A stretch of DNA of 64,000 bases from Streptomyces violaceoruber (GCF_033406955.1 NZ_CP137734.1:3224001-3288000), one strand, 5' to 3'; positions 1 to 10,301 are shown, counted from the first letter of the stretch. Program-made: numbers and translations. The notes: generated from the letters alone by a model not told the origin.

Positions 1-1237
1 CCTTGGGCATCCGCAGCCGTTGCGCGGACAGGGCGAGGACGACGAGCGTGACGACGTACGGCGTGGCGGAGACGACCTGGTTGGGGACCTCGTTGGTGCC
101 GGCGTACCAGGCGAAGACCAGGGCGCCGACGACGAAGGTGATCGCCGCCTTGACGTACTTCTTGCGGATGACCAGCCAGATGGCACCGGCGACCAGCAGC
201 AGCGCGCCGAGCAGCAGCAGGGCGTGCACGTTGGCGGAGCCGCCGCGCAGGTTGAGGCTGTCGGTGTAGCCGAAGAGGCCGGCGCCGATGGCGAGGCCGC
301 CCGGCATCCAGTTGCCGAAGATCATCGCGGCGAGGCCGATGTAGCCGCGGCCGCTGGTCTGGCCCTCCAGGTAGAAGGGGTTGGCCACGATGGACAGGAA
401 GACGCCGCCGAGACCGGCCAGGCCGCCGGAGATGATCACGGCCAGGTACTTGTACTTGTAGACGTTGACGCCGAGGGACTCGGCGGCGATCGGGTTCTCG
501 CCGCAGGAGCGCAGCCGCAGGCCGAACGGGGTGCGCCACAGGATCCACCAGGTGGCGGGGATCAGGGCGACCGCGATCAGGGTGAGCCAGGAGACGTCGG
601 TGACCAGTCCGCCCAGCAGGCCCGCGATGTCCGAGACGAAGAACCAGTGCTGGTCGTTGAGGCTGTCCAGCCAGCCGGACAGGCCCGGGATCGAGAAGTG
701 GCCGAGCGAGTCGACCGGCGGGGACTGCTTGGCCGAGCCGCCCTGGTGGCCCTCGAAGGCGAGCGGGGCGAGATAGCGGGTGGCGCCGAGGGCGAGGATG
801 TTGATGGCCACACCGGAGACGATGTGGTTGACGTTGAAGGTGATCGTGACGATGGCGTGCAGCAGGCCGCCGAGGCAGCCGCCGGCGATGCCGACGAGGA
901 CGCCGGTCCACGGACCCCACTGGAAGCCGGCCCAGGCACCGAACCAGGTGCCGAGGATCATCATGCCCTCGAGGCCGATGTTGACGACGCCCGCGCGCTC
1001 GGCCCACAGACCGCCGAGACCGGCGAGGCCGATCGGCACGGCGAGCTGGAGGGCGGTGGACATCTGGCTGACGTTGGTGATGCCGTTGGCGCCCGTGATC
1101 AGGCGGACGATCGAGGTCAGCGCCAGGGCTCCGGCGATGACCAGGAGCAGCACGGGCCACGACATGCGGCGGCCGGTGCGTGGTGCGTGCTCCAGCGACG
1201 GCTGGTTGACGTCGGTCGCTGTGGTCGGAGCGGTCAT
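1..1237 (-). CDS. nucleoside-type ABC transporter permease 2 (partial, 3' end outside window)
   Basis: Membrane permease of a BmpA/PnrA-type nucleoside importer (BPD_transp_2 family, NupQ/YufQ-like). 412 codons are visible and the stop lies beyond the left edge. The translation is strongly hydrophobic with many membrane segments after a polar N-terminus (MTAPTTATDVNQPSLEH) and carries the family block AERAGVVNIGLEGMM around residues 80-95. The ATG overlaps the stop of the upstream permease by four bases (ATGA), so the two are translationally coupled. Together with the ATPase and the lipoproteins it forms one uptake system. The exact substrate is inferred from the family: nucleosides rather than branched-chain amino acids. 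Confidence 0.9.
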   Translation of the reverse strand, partial: MTAPTTATDVNQPSLEHAPRTGRRMSWPVLLLVIAGALALTSIVRLITGANGITNVSQMSTALQLAVPIGLAGLGGLWAERAGVVNIGLEGMMILGTWFGAWAGFQWGPWTGVLVGIAGGCLGGLLHAIVTITFNVNHIVSGVAINILALGATRYLAPLAFEGHQGGSAKQSPPVDSLGHFSIPGLSGWLDSLNDQHWFFVSDIAGLLGGLVTDVSWLTLIAVALIPATWWILWRTPFGLRLRSCGENPIAAESLGVNVYKYKYLAVIISGGLAGLGGVFLSIVANPFYLEGQTSGRGYIGLAAMIFGNWMPGGLAIGAGLFGYTDSLNLRGGSANVHALLLLGALLLVAGAIWLVIRKKYVKAAITFVVGALVFAWYAGTNEVPNQVVSATPYVVTLVVLALSAQRLRMPK

Positions 1238-2357
1238 CGGCCGGCCACCTCCTTCTTCGAGTTGTCGGTGGCGCCGAGGACGTGACCGGCGGCCAGCTCC
1301 GCGCCGACCCGGCGCTGCTGGCGGCGCAGGCCCCACTCGCGGACGGCCTCGTAGGAGACGACGACCGAGAGGACGATCAGGCCCTGCATGATGACCGCGA
1401 TCTCCTTGTCGTAGCCGTGGAAGTCCAGTTCGGGCGAGGCCTTGTCGAGCCAGGCCCACAGCAGGGCGGCGAAGGCGATGCCGACCGGGCTGTTGCGGCC
1501 GAGCAGGGCGATGCCGATGCCGAGGAAGCCGATGCCGGTGGGGAAGTTGAGGCTGTAGGTGTGCGTGTCGCCCATCAGGATGGGCAGGCCCGCGAGACCG
1601 GCGAGGCCGCCGGAGATGAGCATCGCGGTGAGCACCATGCGCTTGGGGTCGACACCGCTGGCCGCGGCGGCGGACTCGGAGGCGCCGGAGGCGCGCAGGT
1701 CGAAGCCGAAGCGGGTGCGGTTGAGGACGAGCCAGTAGCCGATGCCGAGGAGGACGGCGAGGATCACCAGGCCGTAGATCTCGCCGGCCGCGCCCATGTC
1801 GATGCCGGGGATCCAGCCGGACTCGTGCATCTCACCGGTGGTGTTGTTGTTGCCGATCTTGACGCCGAAGACGTCGGGCAGCCACAGGTAGCCGATGACG
1901 GCGGTGGCGATGGAGTTGAGCATGATCGTCGCGACCACCTCGCTGACGCCCCGGGTGATCTTCAGGACACCGGCGATGCCGGACCAGAAGGCGCCGGTGA
2001 GGACGGCGGTCAGCAGGAGGAGCGGGACCTGGAGGGCGGCCGGCAGGCTGGCGTGGGCGCCGACGATCGCGGCCATCATGGCGGCGAGCTGGTACTGCCC
2101 GTCGACGCCGATGTTGAAGAGGTTCATCCGGAAGCCGATGGCCACCGCGAGGGCCGCGATGTAGTACATCGACGCCTGGTTGATGATCAGGACCTGGATG
2201 TCGGAGAATCCGGCCTGCTCGAACATGAGGGCGAACGGTTCGACCGGGTTCTTGCCCGAGGCGATCAGGACGATCGCGCTGAGCACGAAGGCCACGGCGA
2301 GCGCGATGACCGGTCCGGCCACCGCGAGGAGCACGCGCTCCTTGTCGAACTTCTTCA

Positions 2358-2358
<1 letters not shown>
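1234..2358 (-). CDS. nucleoside-type ABC transporter permease 1
   Basis: 374-residue integral membrane protein of the BPD_transp_2 family (NupP/YufP-like), partner of the permease encoded just downstream. A short cytoplasmic N-terminus (MKKFDKERVLL) is followed by a hydrophobic core of about nine to ten segments. The conserved GFRMNLFNIGVDGQYQLAAM block lies near residues 75-95, and GFLGIGIALLGRNSPVGI near 275-295 is typical of this permease type. Its ATG shares one base with the stop of the ATPase gene (position 2358), and its own stop overlaps the next permease start, so three genes form a tight operon. Lipoprotein genes lie immediately upstream of the ATPase, which fixes the role as solute import. 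Confidence 0.92.
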
Positions 2359-3971
<1,613 letters not shown>

Positions 3972-4047
3972 CGGTTCGTTGACCGCCGCTCCGGCCGGAG
4001 GGCTGCTGGACGCGTTGATGGCGCACTCTCCTGGGGACGGGGGCCGT

Positions 4048-4059
4048 CTACGCGCGTAG
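4048..4059. promoter_or_regulatory. candidate operator: palindrome CTACGCGCGTAG
   Basis: A perfect 12-base palindrome lies upstream of the ABC ATPase gene. Near-identical copies (TAACGCGCGTAG on the + strand) occur upstream of both lipoprotein genes at 5320 and 6626. All three sit 29-77 bases before a start codon of the same transport system, which suggests a shared regulator. The regulator is not identified. Confidence 0.5.
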
Positions 4060-4100
4060 CGCCCCTACGGCATCCAAAAGCGTCGGCACATCGACGCGAC

Positions 4101-4144
4101 GGGGTACGGGGAGGGCGACTTCGAGGACGCTCTCCCCGTACCCC
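4101..4144 (-). terminator. intrinsic-type hairpin downstream of first bmp-like lipoprotein gene
   Basis: A 17-base stem (GGGGTACGGGGAGGGCG pairing with CGCTCTCCCCGTACCCC, one G-U) with a 10-base loop lies 64 bases after the lipoprotein stop and before the ATPase promoter. It has no U-run, as is usual in Streptomyces. It would separate expression of the lipoprotein from the ATPase-permease operon. Confidence 0.7.
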
Positions 4145-4207
4145 GCCGTGCGGCCGGGCCGGCGCGGTTACACGCTGTTCGAGGTGTTGCTGGTGCTACT
4201 CAGCCGT

Positions 4208-5254
4208 TCAGCTGCTCTTGACCTTGATCTCGCCGCTGATGATCTTCTCCTTGGCCGACTTGATGGCTGCCTGGAGCTCGGCGTCGTCCGCGAACTTCGG
4301 GTTGGAGTCCGAGAGACCGACCTCGCCGGACTTCAGATCGCCCCGAACGATACCGGTCTCCGGCTTGCCGTCCTCGACCGACTTCGCAAGGCTGTAGACC
4401 GCCTTGGCGACGTCCTTGGTGGCCGAGGTCAGGATGGAGTCCTTGTACTTGGCGAGGGCTTCCTGCTTGTACTGGTCGGAGTCGACGCCGATCGCCCAGA
4501 CCTTGTTGGCGGCGGCGGCCTCGATCACGCCCTGACCGGAGAGACCGGCCGCCGCGTACACGACGTCGGCCTTCTTCTCGATCTGGCCCTCGGCGGCGGT
4601 CTTGCCCTTGTCGGGGCTGGAGAAGCCGCCCTCCTCCGCGGTCTGCGTCAGGTACTGCGAGACGACCTTGACCTTGGGGTCGGTGTCCTTGACGCCCTGC
4701 TCGTAGCCGGCCTGGAACTTGTGGATCAGCGGGACGTCCACACCGCCCACGAAGCCGACCGTGTTGGTCTTGGTGCTCTTGGCGGCGGCGACACCGGCGA
4801 GGTAGGACGCCTCCTGCTCGTTGAAGACCAGGTCCGCGACGTTCTTCGCCTCGATCGTGGCGTCGTCGACGATGCCGAAGGTGGTGTCCGGGTACTTGGC
4901 GGCGACGTTCTTCATCGCGGAGGCGTAGGCGTAGCCGATGCCGACGACCGGGTTGTAGCCCTGCTTCGCCAGCGAGGACAGCCGCTGCTCCTTGTCGGCG
5001 TCGGTCTCGCCGTCGGTGGGCTCGACGTCGGCCGTCTCGTAGCCGAACTCCTTCTTGGCCTGCTCCAGACCGGCGTACGCGGCGTCGTTGAAGGACTGGT
5101 CGCCCTTGCCGCCGACGTCGTAGGCGATGGCGAGACCCTTGTCCCCCTTGGACTCCGAACCGGAGTCGGTCGAGGTACCACCGCAGGCGGCGAGGGCGAG
5201 GGCCAGGGAGGCGGTCGCTGCGCCTGCGACCGTGATCCGGGAAATCCGGCGCAT
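4208..5254 (-). CDS. BmpA/PnrA-family nucleoside-binding lipoprotein 1
   Basis: 348-residue extracytoplasmic solute-binding lipoprotein of the BMP family, which bind purine nucleosides for ABC import. The signal peptide ends in lipobox ALAAC with the lipidated Cys at 24, followed by a Ser/Asp-rich linker. The mature body carries the BMP motifs AYDVGGKGDQSFND near residue 45 and FVGGVDVPLIHKFQAGYEQG near 165-185. A paralogue lies immediately upstream, and the middle of the two genes is almost identical at DNA level. It has its own promoter region with a TAACGCGCGTAG copy and its own terminator, consistent with strong expression of the binding protein. Nucleoside specificity is a family inference. 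Confidence 0.93.
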   Translation of the reverse strand: MRRISRITVAGAATASLALALAACGGTSTDSGSESKGDKGLAIAYDVGGKGDQSFNDAAYAGLEQAKKEFGYETADVEPTDGETDADKEQRLSSLAKQGYNPVVGIGYAYASAMKNVAAKYPDTTFGIVDDATIEAKNVADLVFNEQEASYLAGVAAAKSTKTNTVGFVGGVDVPLIHKFQAGYEQGVKDTDPKVKVVSQYLTQTAEEGGFSSPDKGKTAAEGQIEKKADVVYAAAGLSGQGVIEAAAANKVWAIGVDSDQYKQEALAKYKDSILTSATKDVAKAVYSLAKSVEDGKPETGIVRGDLKSGEVGLSDSNPKFADDAELQAAIKSAKEKIISGEIKVKSS

Positions 5255-5319
5255 GTCTGGTGCTCCTGTCGTACAAGCGCCGGGGACGGTTCGGCTGCGG
5301 CGCTGGCTTCGCCGCAGAT

Positions 5320-5331
5320 TAACGCGCGTAG
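5320..5331. promoter_or_regulatory. candidate operator TAACGCGCGTAG upstream of lipoprotein 1
   Basis: Copy of the palindrome-like element found at 4048 and 6626, located 66 bases before the start codon. It shares a longer block (roughly TTCGCCGCAGATTAACGCGC here) with the copy before lipoprotein 2. Confidence 0.5.
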
Positions 5332-5467
5332 ACCTGCCTGAAAACCCCTTCTGTCCACCTTGTTATCCGCCCGTGAGCAAGGACCCGCGAATGGGGGTAC
5401 GGGGCTTGCCGGACGCAAACGGGGGGTGGCGGAGGGTGACGCCCGGCGGCGGAGGGCGCGAGACGCG

Positions 5468-5503
5468 GAAGCGGACGGGCACCGGGAGGTGTCCGTCCGC
5501 TTC
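5468..5503 (-). terminator. hairpin terminator after lipoprotein 2
   Basis: A 16-base stem (GAAGCGGACGGGCACC pairing with GGTGTCCGTCCGCTTC, one G-U) with a 4-base loop lies 24 bases past the stop of the second lipoprotein gene and upstream of lipoprotein 1. It makes the two paralogues separate transcription units. Confidence 0.75.
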
Positions 5504-5527
5504 GTGCGGGTGTGTGCGGGGGCGCGG

Positions 5528-6571
5528 CTACTCCGTCGCGACCTTGATGGAGCCGTCGACGATGCCGGCCTTGGCCTTCTCCACGGCCTCCTCGGCGCCC
5601 GGGACCTCGGCGAACTTCGGGTTGCTGTCGGACAGGCCCACGCCGTCGGACTTCAGGTCGAAGGTGTGGGTGCCGGTCAGCGGCTTGCCGTCCTCGACGG
5701 ACTTGGCCAGGGCGAAGACCGCGCCGTTGATGTCCTTGAGGGCGGAGGTCAGGATGGAGTCCTTGTACGTGGCGAGGGCTTCCTGCTTGTACTGGTCGGA
5801 GTCGACGCCGATCGCCCAGATCTTCGCCTTGGCGGCGGCCTCGATCACGCCCTGACCGGAGAGACCGGCCGCCGCGTACACGACGTCGGCCTTCTTCTCG
5901 ATCTGGCCCTCGGCGGCGGCCTTGCCCTTGTCGGGGCTGGAGAAGCCGCCCTCCTCCGCGGTCTGCGTCAGGTACTGCGAGACGACCTTGACCTTCGGGT
6001 CGGTGTCCTTGACGCCCTGCTCGTAGCCGGCCTGGAACTTGTGGATCAGCGGGACGTCCACACCGCCCACGAAGCCGACGCTCTTGGACTTGGTGGCCTT
6101 GGCCGCGACGACGCCGGCCAGGTAGGAGGCCTCGTTCTCGGCGAAGACGAGGGACGCCACGTTCTTGCCCTCGACCACGGAGTCGACGATGCCGAAGGTG
6201 GTGTCCGGGTACTTGGCGGCGACGGCCTTCATCGCCGGGCCGTACGCGAAGCCGACGCCGATGACCGGGTTGTAGCCCTGCTTGGCCAGGGAGGTCAGGC
6301 GCTGCTCCTTGTCGGCGTCGGTCTCGCCGTCGGTGGGCTCGATGTCGGCGGTCTTGTAGCCGAACTCCTTCTTCGCCCGCTCCAGACCGGCGTACGCGGC
6401 GTCGTTGAAGGACTGGTCGCCCTTGCCGCCGACGTCGTAGGCGATGGCGAGGCCCTTGTCGTCACCGCCGTCGTCGCCGCTCTCGCCGCTGGTGCCGCCG
6501 CAGGCCGTGGCCGCGAGTGCGAGCGACGCGACCCCCACCGCGACGCGGATCAGTCTTGATGTCCGACGCAT
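5528..6571 (-). CDS. BmpA/PnrA-family nucleoside-binding lipoprotein 2
   Basis: 347-residue paralogue of the neighbouring lipoprotein, with the same role: periplasm-side binding of a nucleoside-type ligand for the ABC importer. The ATG at 6571 is chosen because MRRTSR begins a proper signal peptide ending in the lipobox with Cys 24 (ALAATAC). The longer frame upstream would add a non-signal leader. The mature part shows AYDVGGKGDQSFND and the VGGVDVPLIHKF motif. About 240 bases of its middle differ from lipoprotein 1 at only a few sites, while the ends diverge. It has its own candidate operator (6626) and terminator. Confidence 0.92.
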   Translation of the reverse strand: MRRTSRLIRVAVGVASLALAATACGGTSGESGDDGGDDKGLAIAYDVGGKGDQSFNDAAYAGLERAKKEFGYKTADIEPTDGETDADKEQRLTSLAKQGYNPVIGVGFAYGPAMKAVAAKYPDTTFGIVDSVVEGKNVASLVFAENEASYLAGVVAAKATKSKSVGFVGGVDVPLIHKFQAGYEQGVKDTDPKVKVVSQYLTQTAEEGGFSSPDKGKAAAEGQIEKKADVVYAAAGLSGQGVIEAAAKAKIWAIGVDSDQYKQEALATYKDSILTSALKDINGAVFALAKSVEDGKPLTGTHTFDLKSDGVGLSDSNPKFAEVPGAEEAVEKAKAGIVDGSIKVATE

Positions 6572-6625
6572 CTGAAGTTCCCCATTCTCCAAAGCCCCGC
6601 AGCGGGCGCTCGGTTCGGCGCACAG

Positions 6626-6637
6626 TAACGCGCGTAG
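6626..6637. promoter_or_regulatory. candidate operator TAACGCGCGTAG upstream of lipoprotein 2
   Basis: Third copy of the element seen at 4048 and 5320, 55 bases before the ATG. Position and sequence are shared with lipoprotein 1, supporting co-regulation of the transport genes. Confidence 0.5.
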
Positions 6638-6766
6638 AAACTCCTGGGAACGGGGTTGCGCGGCGCCGTTATCCATTCGTGCCGCTGGCCGGTTACCGCC
6701 CTGTCAACGACCGGTTCGAAGGGGGACTTACCACCGCACCGCCCGCCGCACCGGCCGCCGCGCCGC

Positions 6767-7999
6767 CTACTGCACGGCGTCGATGAGGGCGGCCGCGGTG
6801 AACATCTCGACGCCGACCGTGATGGCGTGCTCGTCCACGTCGAAGTCGCCCTGGTGGAGGTCGCGGACCGTGCGCTCGCCGGGCGGGCGGACGCCGAGGC
6901 GGGCCATGGCGCCGGGCACGTGCTCCAGGTACCAGGAGAAGTCCTCGCCGCCCAGGCTCTGCTCGGTGGACTCGACGGCGTCGGTGCCGCGCCGGGCGAC
7001 CATGGCGGCCTGGAGCAGCTCGGTGCTGGTGACCTCGTTGACGACCGGGGGGACGCCGCGGACGTAGGTGATCTCCGACTTGGCCCGGTACAGGTCGGCG
7101 ATCTCGTCGATGGCGCCCATCACCAGGTCGGGCGCCTGCCGCCAGGCGTCCAGGTCGAGGCAGCGCACGGTCCCGGCCAGTTCGGCGTGCTGCGGGATGA
7201 CGTTCGGGGCGTGGCCGGACTCGATCCGCCCCCAGGTCAGGGCGAGCCCGCTGCGGCTGTCCACGCGCCGGGCGACGAGCGGGGGCACGTCGGTGACCAC
7301 CCGGGCGGCGGCGGTGACCAGGTCGGTGGTGAGGTGCGGGCGGGCGGTGTGGCCGCCGGGGCCGTTCAGGGCGATCTCCAGCCGGTCGCAGGCGGAGGTG
7401 ATGGGGCCGACCCTGAGCCCGATCCTCCCGGCGTCCACCCGGGGGTCGCAGTGCACGGCCAGGATGCGGCGCACCCCGTCGAGCGCACCGCCCTCGATGG
7501 CGTCGGCGGCGCCGCCGGGCAGCACCTCCTCGGCGGGCTGGAAGACCAGCCGCACCGGCCGGGGCAGCAGGCCCTGCTCGTGCAGGGCGGCGAGCACGAG
7601 GCCGGTGCCGAGGACGACGGTGGTGTGCACGTCGTGCCCGCAGGCGTGGGCGCGGTCGGGCACCTGGGAGCGGTAGGCGCACTCGCTCTTGGTGTCGGGG
7701 ATGGGCAGGGCGTCGATGTCGGCCCGCAGGGCGAGCATGCGGGGCCCACCGGACCACTGCCCCGAGTCGGTGCCGATGTCGCAGACGAGCCCCGTGCCGA
7801 TGGGCAGCACGCGCGGCTTCAGACCGGCCCGCTCCAGCCGTTCCTTGATCGCGGCGGTGGTGCGGAACTCCTGGTTGCCCAGCTCGGGGTGCATGTGGAG
7901 GTCGCGGCGGAAGGCCACGAGCTCCGCGCGCAGCGCGTCCGGCAAGGTGCCGGGCAGCGCGGCTTCACCGGGAGTGTCGGCCTCGGACTCTGGGGACAT
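6767..7999 (-). CDS. M20-family amidohydrolase (aminoacylase/hippurate hydrolase type)
   Basis: 410-residue cytoplasmic metallohydrolase that would cleave an amide bond of an N-acyl amino acid or similar small molecule. Metal-binding family motifs are visible: the HACGHDVHTTVVLG block (about residues 115-130), an FQPAEE block near 150 and EDFSWYLE near 365. A small dimerisation domain lies between. The ATG at 7999 is preferred because GGGTGAA lies upstream at suitable distance; a GTG at 8011 would add four residues. It lies downstream of the nucleoside lipoproteins in the same direction but is separated by about 100 bases, so it need not belong to that system. The substrate cannot be deduced from the sequence. 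Confidence 0.88.
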   Translation of the reverse strand: MSPESEADTPGEAALPGTLPDALRAELVAFRRDLHMHPELGNQEFRTTAAIKERLERAGLKPRVLPIGTGLVCDIGTDSGQWSGGPRMLALRADIDALPIPDTKSECAYRSQVPDRAHACGHDVHTTVVLGTGLVLAALHEQGLLPRPVRLVFQPAEEVLPGGAADAIEGGALDGVRRILAVHCDPRVDAGRIGLRVGPITSACDRLEIALNGPGGHTARPHLTTDLVTAAARVVTDVPPLVARRVDSRSGLALTWGRIESGHAPNVIPQHAELAGTVRCLDLDAWRQAPDLVMGAIDEIADLYRAKSEITYVRGVPPVVNEVTSTELLQAAMVARRGTDAVESTEQSLGGEDFSWYLEHVPGAMARLGVRPPGERTVRDLHQGDFDVDEHAITVGVEMFTAAALIDAVQ

Positions 8000-8073
8000 C
8001 AACACGTTCACCCTTTGCAGCGTAGGGCTCCCGGGCGATCGATGGACCCACGATCAACAAAATTCAGCCCGTT

Positions 8074-8136
8074 AGGGTAAGAAAACTCGGCCGCCCTACG
8101 CATAGCCATCGTCTCGCTTGGGTAAACTCGGCCGCC
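8074..8136. repeat. direct repeat around GGGTAA(GAA)AACTCGGCCGCC in amidohydrolase upstream region
   Basis: Two copies, at 8074-8095 and 8120-8136, share CTCGGCCGCC preceded by GGGTAAA or GGGTAAGAAAA. Their cores are about 41 bases (four helical turns) apart, on the promoter side of the amidohydrolase gene. They could be a tandem regulator site. The rest of 8012-8238 shows no gene. Confidence 0.35.
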
Positions 8137-8238
8137 TTTCCGACCGAGCCGATCATGAGATCACCGGGAGCGGTCCGACCGCTCCACGGCACCCGTCCTC
8201 TTCCTCACGGTTACCACGCGTGGCCTGCTCCACGCGCC

Positions 8239-9306
8239 CTACGCCGTGCCCGCCACCGCCGACAGGCGGTGTACGTCCCGTGCCGAGCCGGTGACGCCGC
8301 TCAGGAACCCGCTGGCCCGCGGTGAGGCCGACTCGGTGAGCCAGGCGGGGTCGATGTCGCAGACGGCGACGCGCACGTCGGTGCCGGCCAGCGCCAGCGG
8401 GAGGGTGTGGACGACGGTGGAGGGGAAGCTGAGGATGGTGCGGCCGATCGGGCCGCGGCGGGCGATCAGCTCCAGCGGGAGGTCGGGGCGGACGATCTGC
8501 AGGCCCGTCTCCACGGCCAGCCGGTGCAGCTTCACGGCGCTCTCGCGGCGGTGGGCGAAGTAGCGGGCCGCGCCGTGGGTCTTCGCCAGGGCGTGCACGG
8601 CGTCCACGTAGCGGTCGGCGTCGACGACGCCGGTCTCCACCAGGGAGGTGCCGACCATGTCGGCGCCCTTGGTGATGCGGGGCGGGCCGAAGCGGGACCT
8701 GGTCCAGGCGAAGTCGTTGGCGGTGACGGTGGCGCCTTCGGGGACGTCCTCGATGGGCATGGAGGAGAACACCGACACCTGCCGGTCCGGGGCCGGGGTG
8801 AGGCGGTGGCGGGCGGACCGGGAGACCGGGGCGAAGAGCAGGTCGCGCGGGCCGGGGCGGCTGCCCTTGCGGTGCCAGCGGACCAGGCGTTCGCCGTGGG
8901 CCAGCTGGGTGACGAACTCCATCGTGGCCGTGCCGTCGTCGACGACGACGAGGTCGTGGGCGCGGGTGATGGTGAGGAGCAGTTGCACGTAGCGGGAGAA
9001 CGGGTCGCCCATGACGATCCGGTCCGCCTGGCGCAGCGGGGTGGTCAGGCCGCCGACCGTGCGGAAGGGGGCCGTGGCGCCGCCGCGCGCCTCCTCCCAG
9101 CGGATCTCGTGGCCCTCCTTGCGGGCCAGTTCCGCCATGCGGCGCAGCTGGCCGCGGGTCATCGGGTCGACGGGTGAGAGGACCACGAGGGTGAGCTCCG
9201 CGCCGGGTGCGCGGGTGTGCGCCCACTCCAGCACGTTCAGCAGTTGTACCGGGCTCTCGACGAAGGCGAGAGTGCGGGGGCCGGCGTTCCCGGCGCGGGG
9301 GCTCAT
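8239..9306 (-). CDS. GT52/sialyltransferase-like glycosyltransferase (candidate ulosonic acid transferase)
   Basis: 355-residue soluble protein. Its N-terminus (TLAFVESPVQLLNVLEW) resembles the start of GT52/polysialyltransferase-like enzymes, a VVDDGT motif lies near residue 120, and FAHRRES (about 248) and LSFPSTVVHTLPLAL (about 290-305) resemble the conserved C-terminal donor-binding segments of bacterial sialyltransferases. It is the last gene of the operon encoding the ulosonic acid synthase and CMP-ulosonate synthetase, 43 bases after the synthase stop. A role in adding CMP-activated nonulosonic acid to a growing polymer is therefore likely. The family call rests on weak motifs plus context. 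Confidence 0.65.
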   Translation of the reverse strand: MSPRAGNAGPRTLAFVESPVQLLNVLEWAHTRAPGAELTLVVLSPVDPMTRGQLRRMAELARKEGHEIRWEEARGGATAPFRTVGGLTTPLRQADRIVMGDPFSRYVQLLLTITRAHDLVVVDDGTATMEFVTQLAHGERLVRWHRKGSRPGPRDLLFAPVSRSARHRLTPAPDRQVSVFSSMPIEDVPEGATVTANDFAWTRSRFGPPRITKGADMVGTSLVETGVVDADRYVDAVHALAKTHGAARYFAHRRESAVKLHRLAVETGLQIVRPDLPLELIARRGPIGRTILSFPSTVVHTLPLALAGTDVRVAVCDIDPAWLTESASPRASGFLSGVTGSARDVHRLSAVAGTA

Positions 9307-9349
9307 CGGTGGGGGACCGTCCCGTGGTGAGTGACTCGGTGGCCGGGGA

Positions 9350-10288
9350 TCAGACGGTGACGGGCTCGCCCGCGGCGGCGGCGATCTCCGCCTCGGCGAC
9401 GACGCCGGTGACGCGGCGCAGCTTCTTCATCGGGCCGAGCTCCGAGTCGTAGACCTTCTTGACGCCGTCGCCGAGGGAGGCCTCGATGGTGCGGATGTCG
9501 CGCACCAGGCGGGTCAGGCCCTGCGGCTCGACGGAGGCGGCCTGGTCGGAGCCCCACATGGCGCGGTCGAGGGTGATGTGGCGCTCGACGAAGGTGGCGC
9601 CGAGGGCGACGGCGGCCAGCGTGGTCTGAAGACCGGTCTCGTGGCCGGAGTAGCCGATCGGGACGTTCGGGTACTCCTGCTGGAGGGTGTTGATGACGCG
9701 GAGGTTCAGCTCCTCGGCCTGCGCCGGGTACGTCGACGTGGCGTGGCACATGAGGATGTTGTCGCTGCCGAGGACCTCGACCGCGTGGCGGATCTGCTTC
9801 GGGGTGGACATGCCCGTGGAGAGGATGACCGTCTTGCCGGTGGCGCGCAGGGCGCGCAGCAGTTCGTCGTCGGTCAGGGAGGCGGAGGCGACCTTGTGGG
9901 CGGGGACGTCGAACTTCTCCAGGAAGGCGACGGCCTCGGTGTCCCACGGGGAGGCGAACCAGTCGATGTTCTTGGTCCGGCAGTAGTCGTCGATCTGCCG
10001 GTACTCGTCCTCGCCGAACTCCACGCGGTGGCGGTAGTCGATGTACGTCATCCGGCCCCAGGGGGTGTCGCGCTCGATGTCCCACTGGTCGCGCGGGGTG
10101 CAGATCTCCGGGGTGCGCTTCTGGAACTTGACGGCGTCGCAGCCGGCCTCGGCGGCGGCGTCGATCAGCTTGAAGGCGTTCTCCAGCTCGCCGTTGTGGT
10201 TGATGCCGATCTCGCCGGTGATGTAGACGGGGCGGCCGGGGCCGGCCTCGCGGGTGCCGAAGGTGCGGATGCGGGAGTTGGTGCTCAT
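9350..10288 (-). CDS. neuB: NeuB-family nonulosonic acid synthase, SAF domain absent
   Basis: 312-residue aldolase-like enzyme that condenses phosphoenolpyruvate with a hexose derivative to give a nine-carbon ulosonic acid. Visible family motifs are EIGINHNGE (about 26-34), KFQKR, FASPWD, STGMS, GYSGHE and ERHITLDR followed by WGSDQAAS. The usual C-terminal antifreeze-like SAF domain (about 60 residues, total about 345) is missing: the protein stops after MKKLRRVTGVV and a short Ala-rich tail. RBS AAGGAA lies 9 bases before the ATG. No NeuC epimerase is seen nearby, and a HAD phosphatase is fused to the next gene. Kdn or Kdn-9-phosphate is therefore a likelier product than N-acetylneuraminate (inference). 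Confidence 0.88.
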   Translation of the reverse strand: MSTNSRIRTFGTREAGPGRPVYITGEIGINHNGELENAFKLIDAAAEAGCDAVKFQKRTPEICTPRDQWDIERDTPWGRMTYIDYRHRVEFGEDEYRQIDDYCRTKNIDWFASPWDTEAVAFLEKFDVPAHKVASASLTDDELLRALRATGKTVILSTGMSTPKQIRHAVEVLGSDNILMCHATSTYPAQAEELNLRVINTLQQEYPNVPIGYSGHETGLQTTLAAVALGATFVERHITLDRAMWGSDQAASVEPQGLTRLVRDIRTIEASLGDGVKKVYDSELGPMKKLRRVTGVVAEAEIAAAAGEPVTV

Positions 10289-10301
10289 GGCAGGGGGTTC
10301 C

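Noticed and set aside
5320..5331. BldD binding site for the TAACGCGCGTAG element
   Set aside because: The BldD consensus has five bases between AC and GT; here there are four, so the half-site spacing does not fit.
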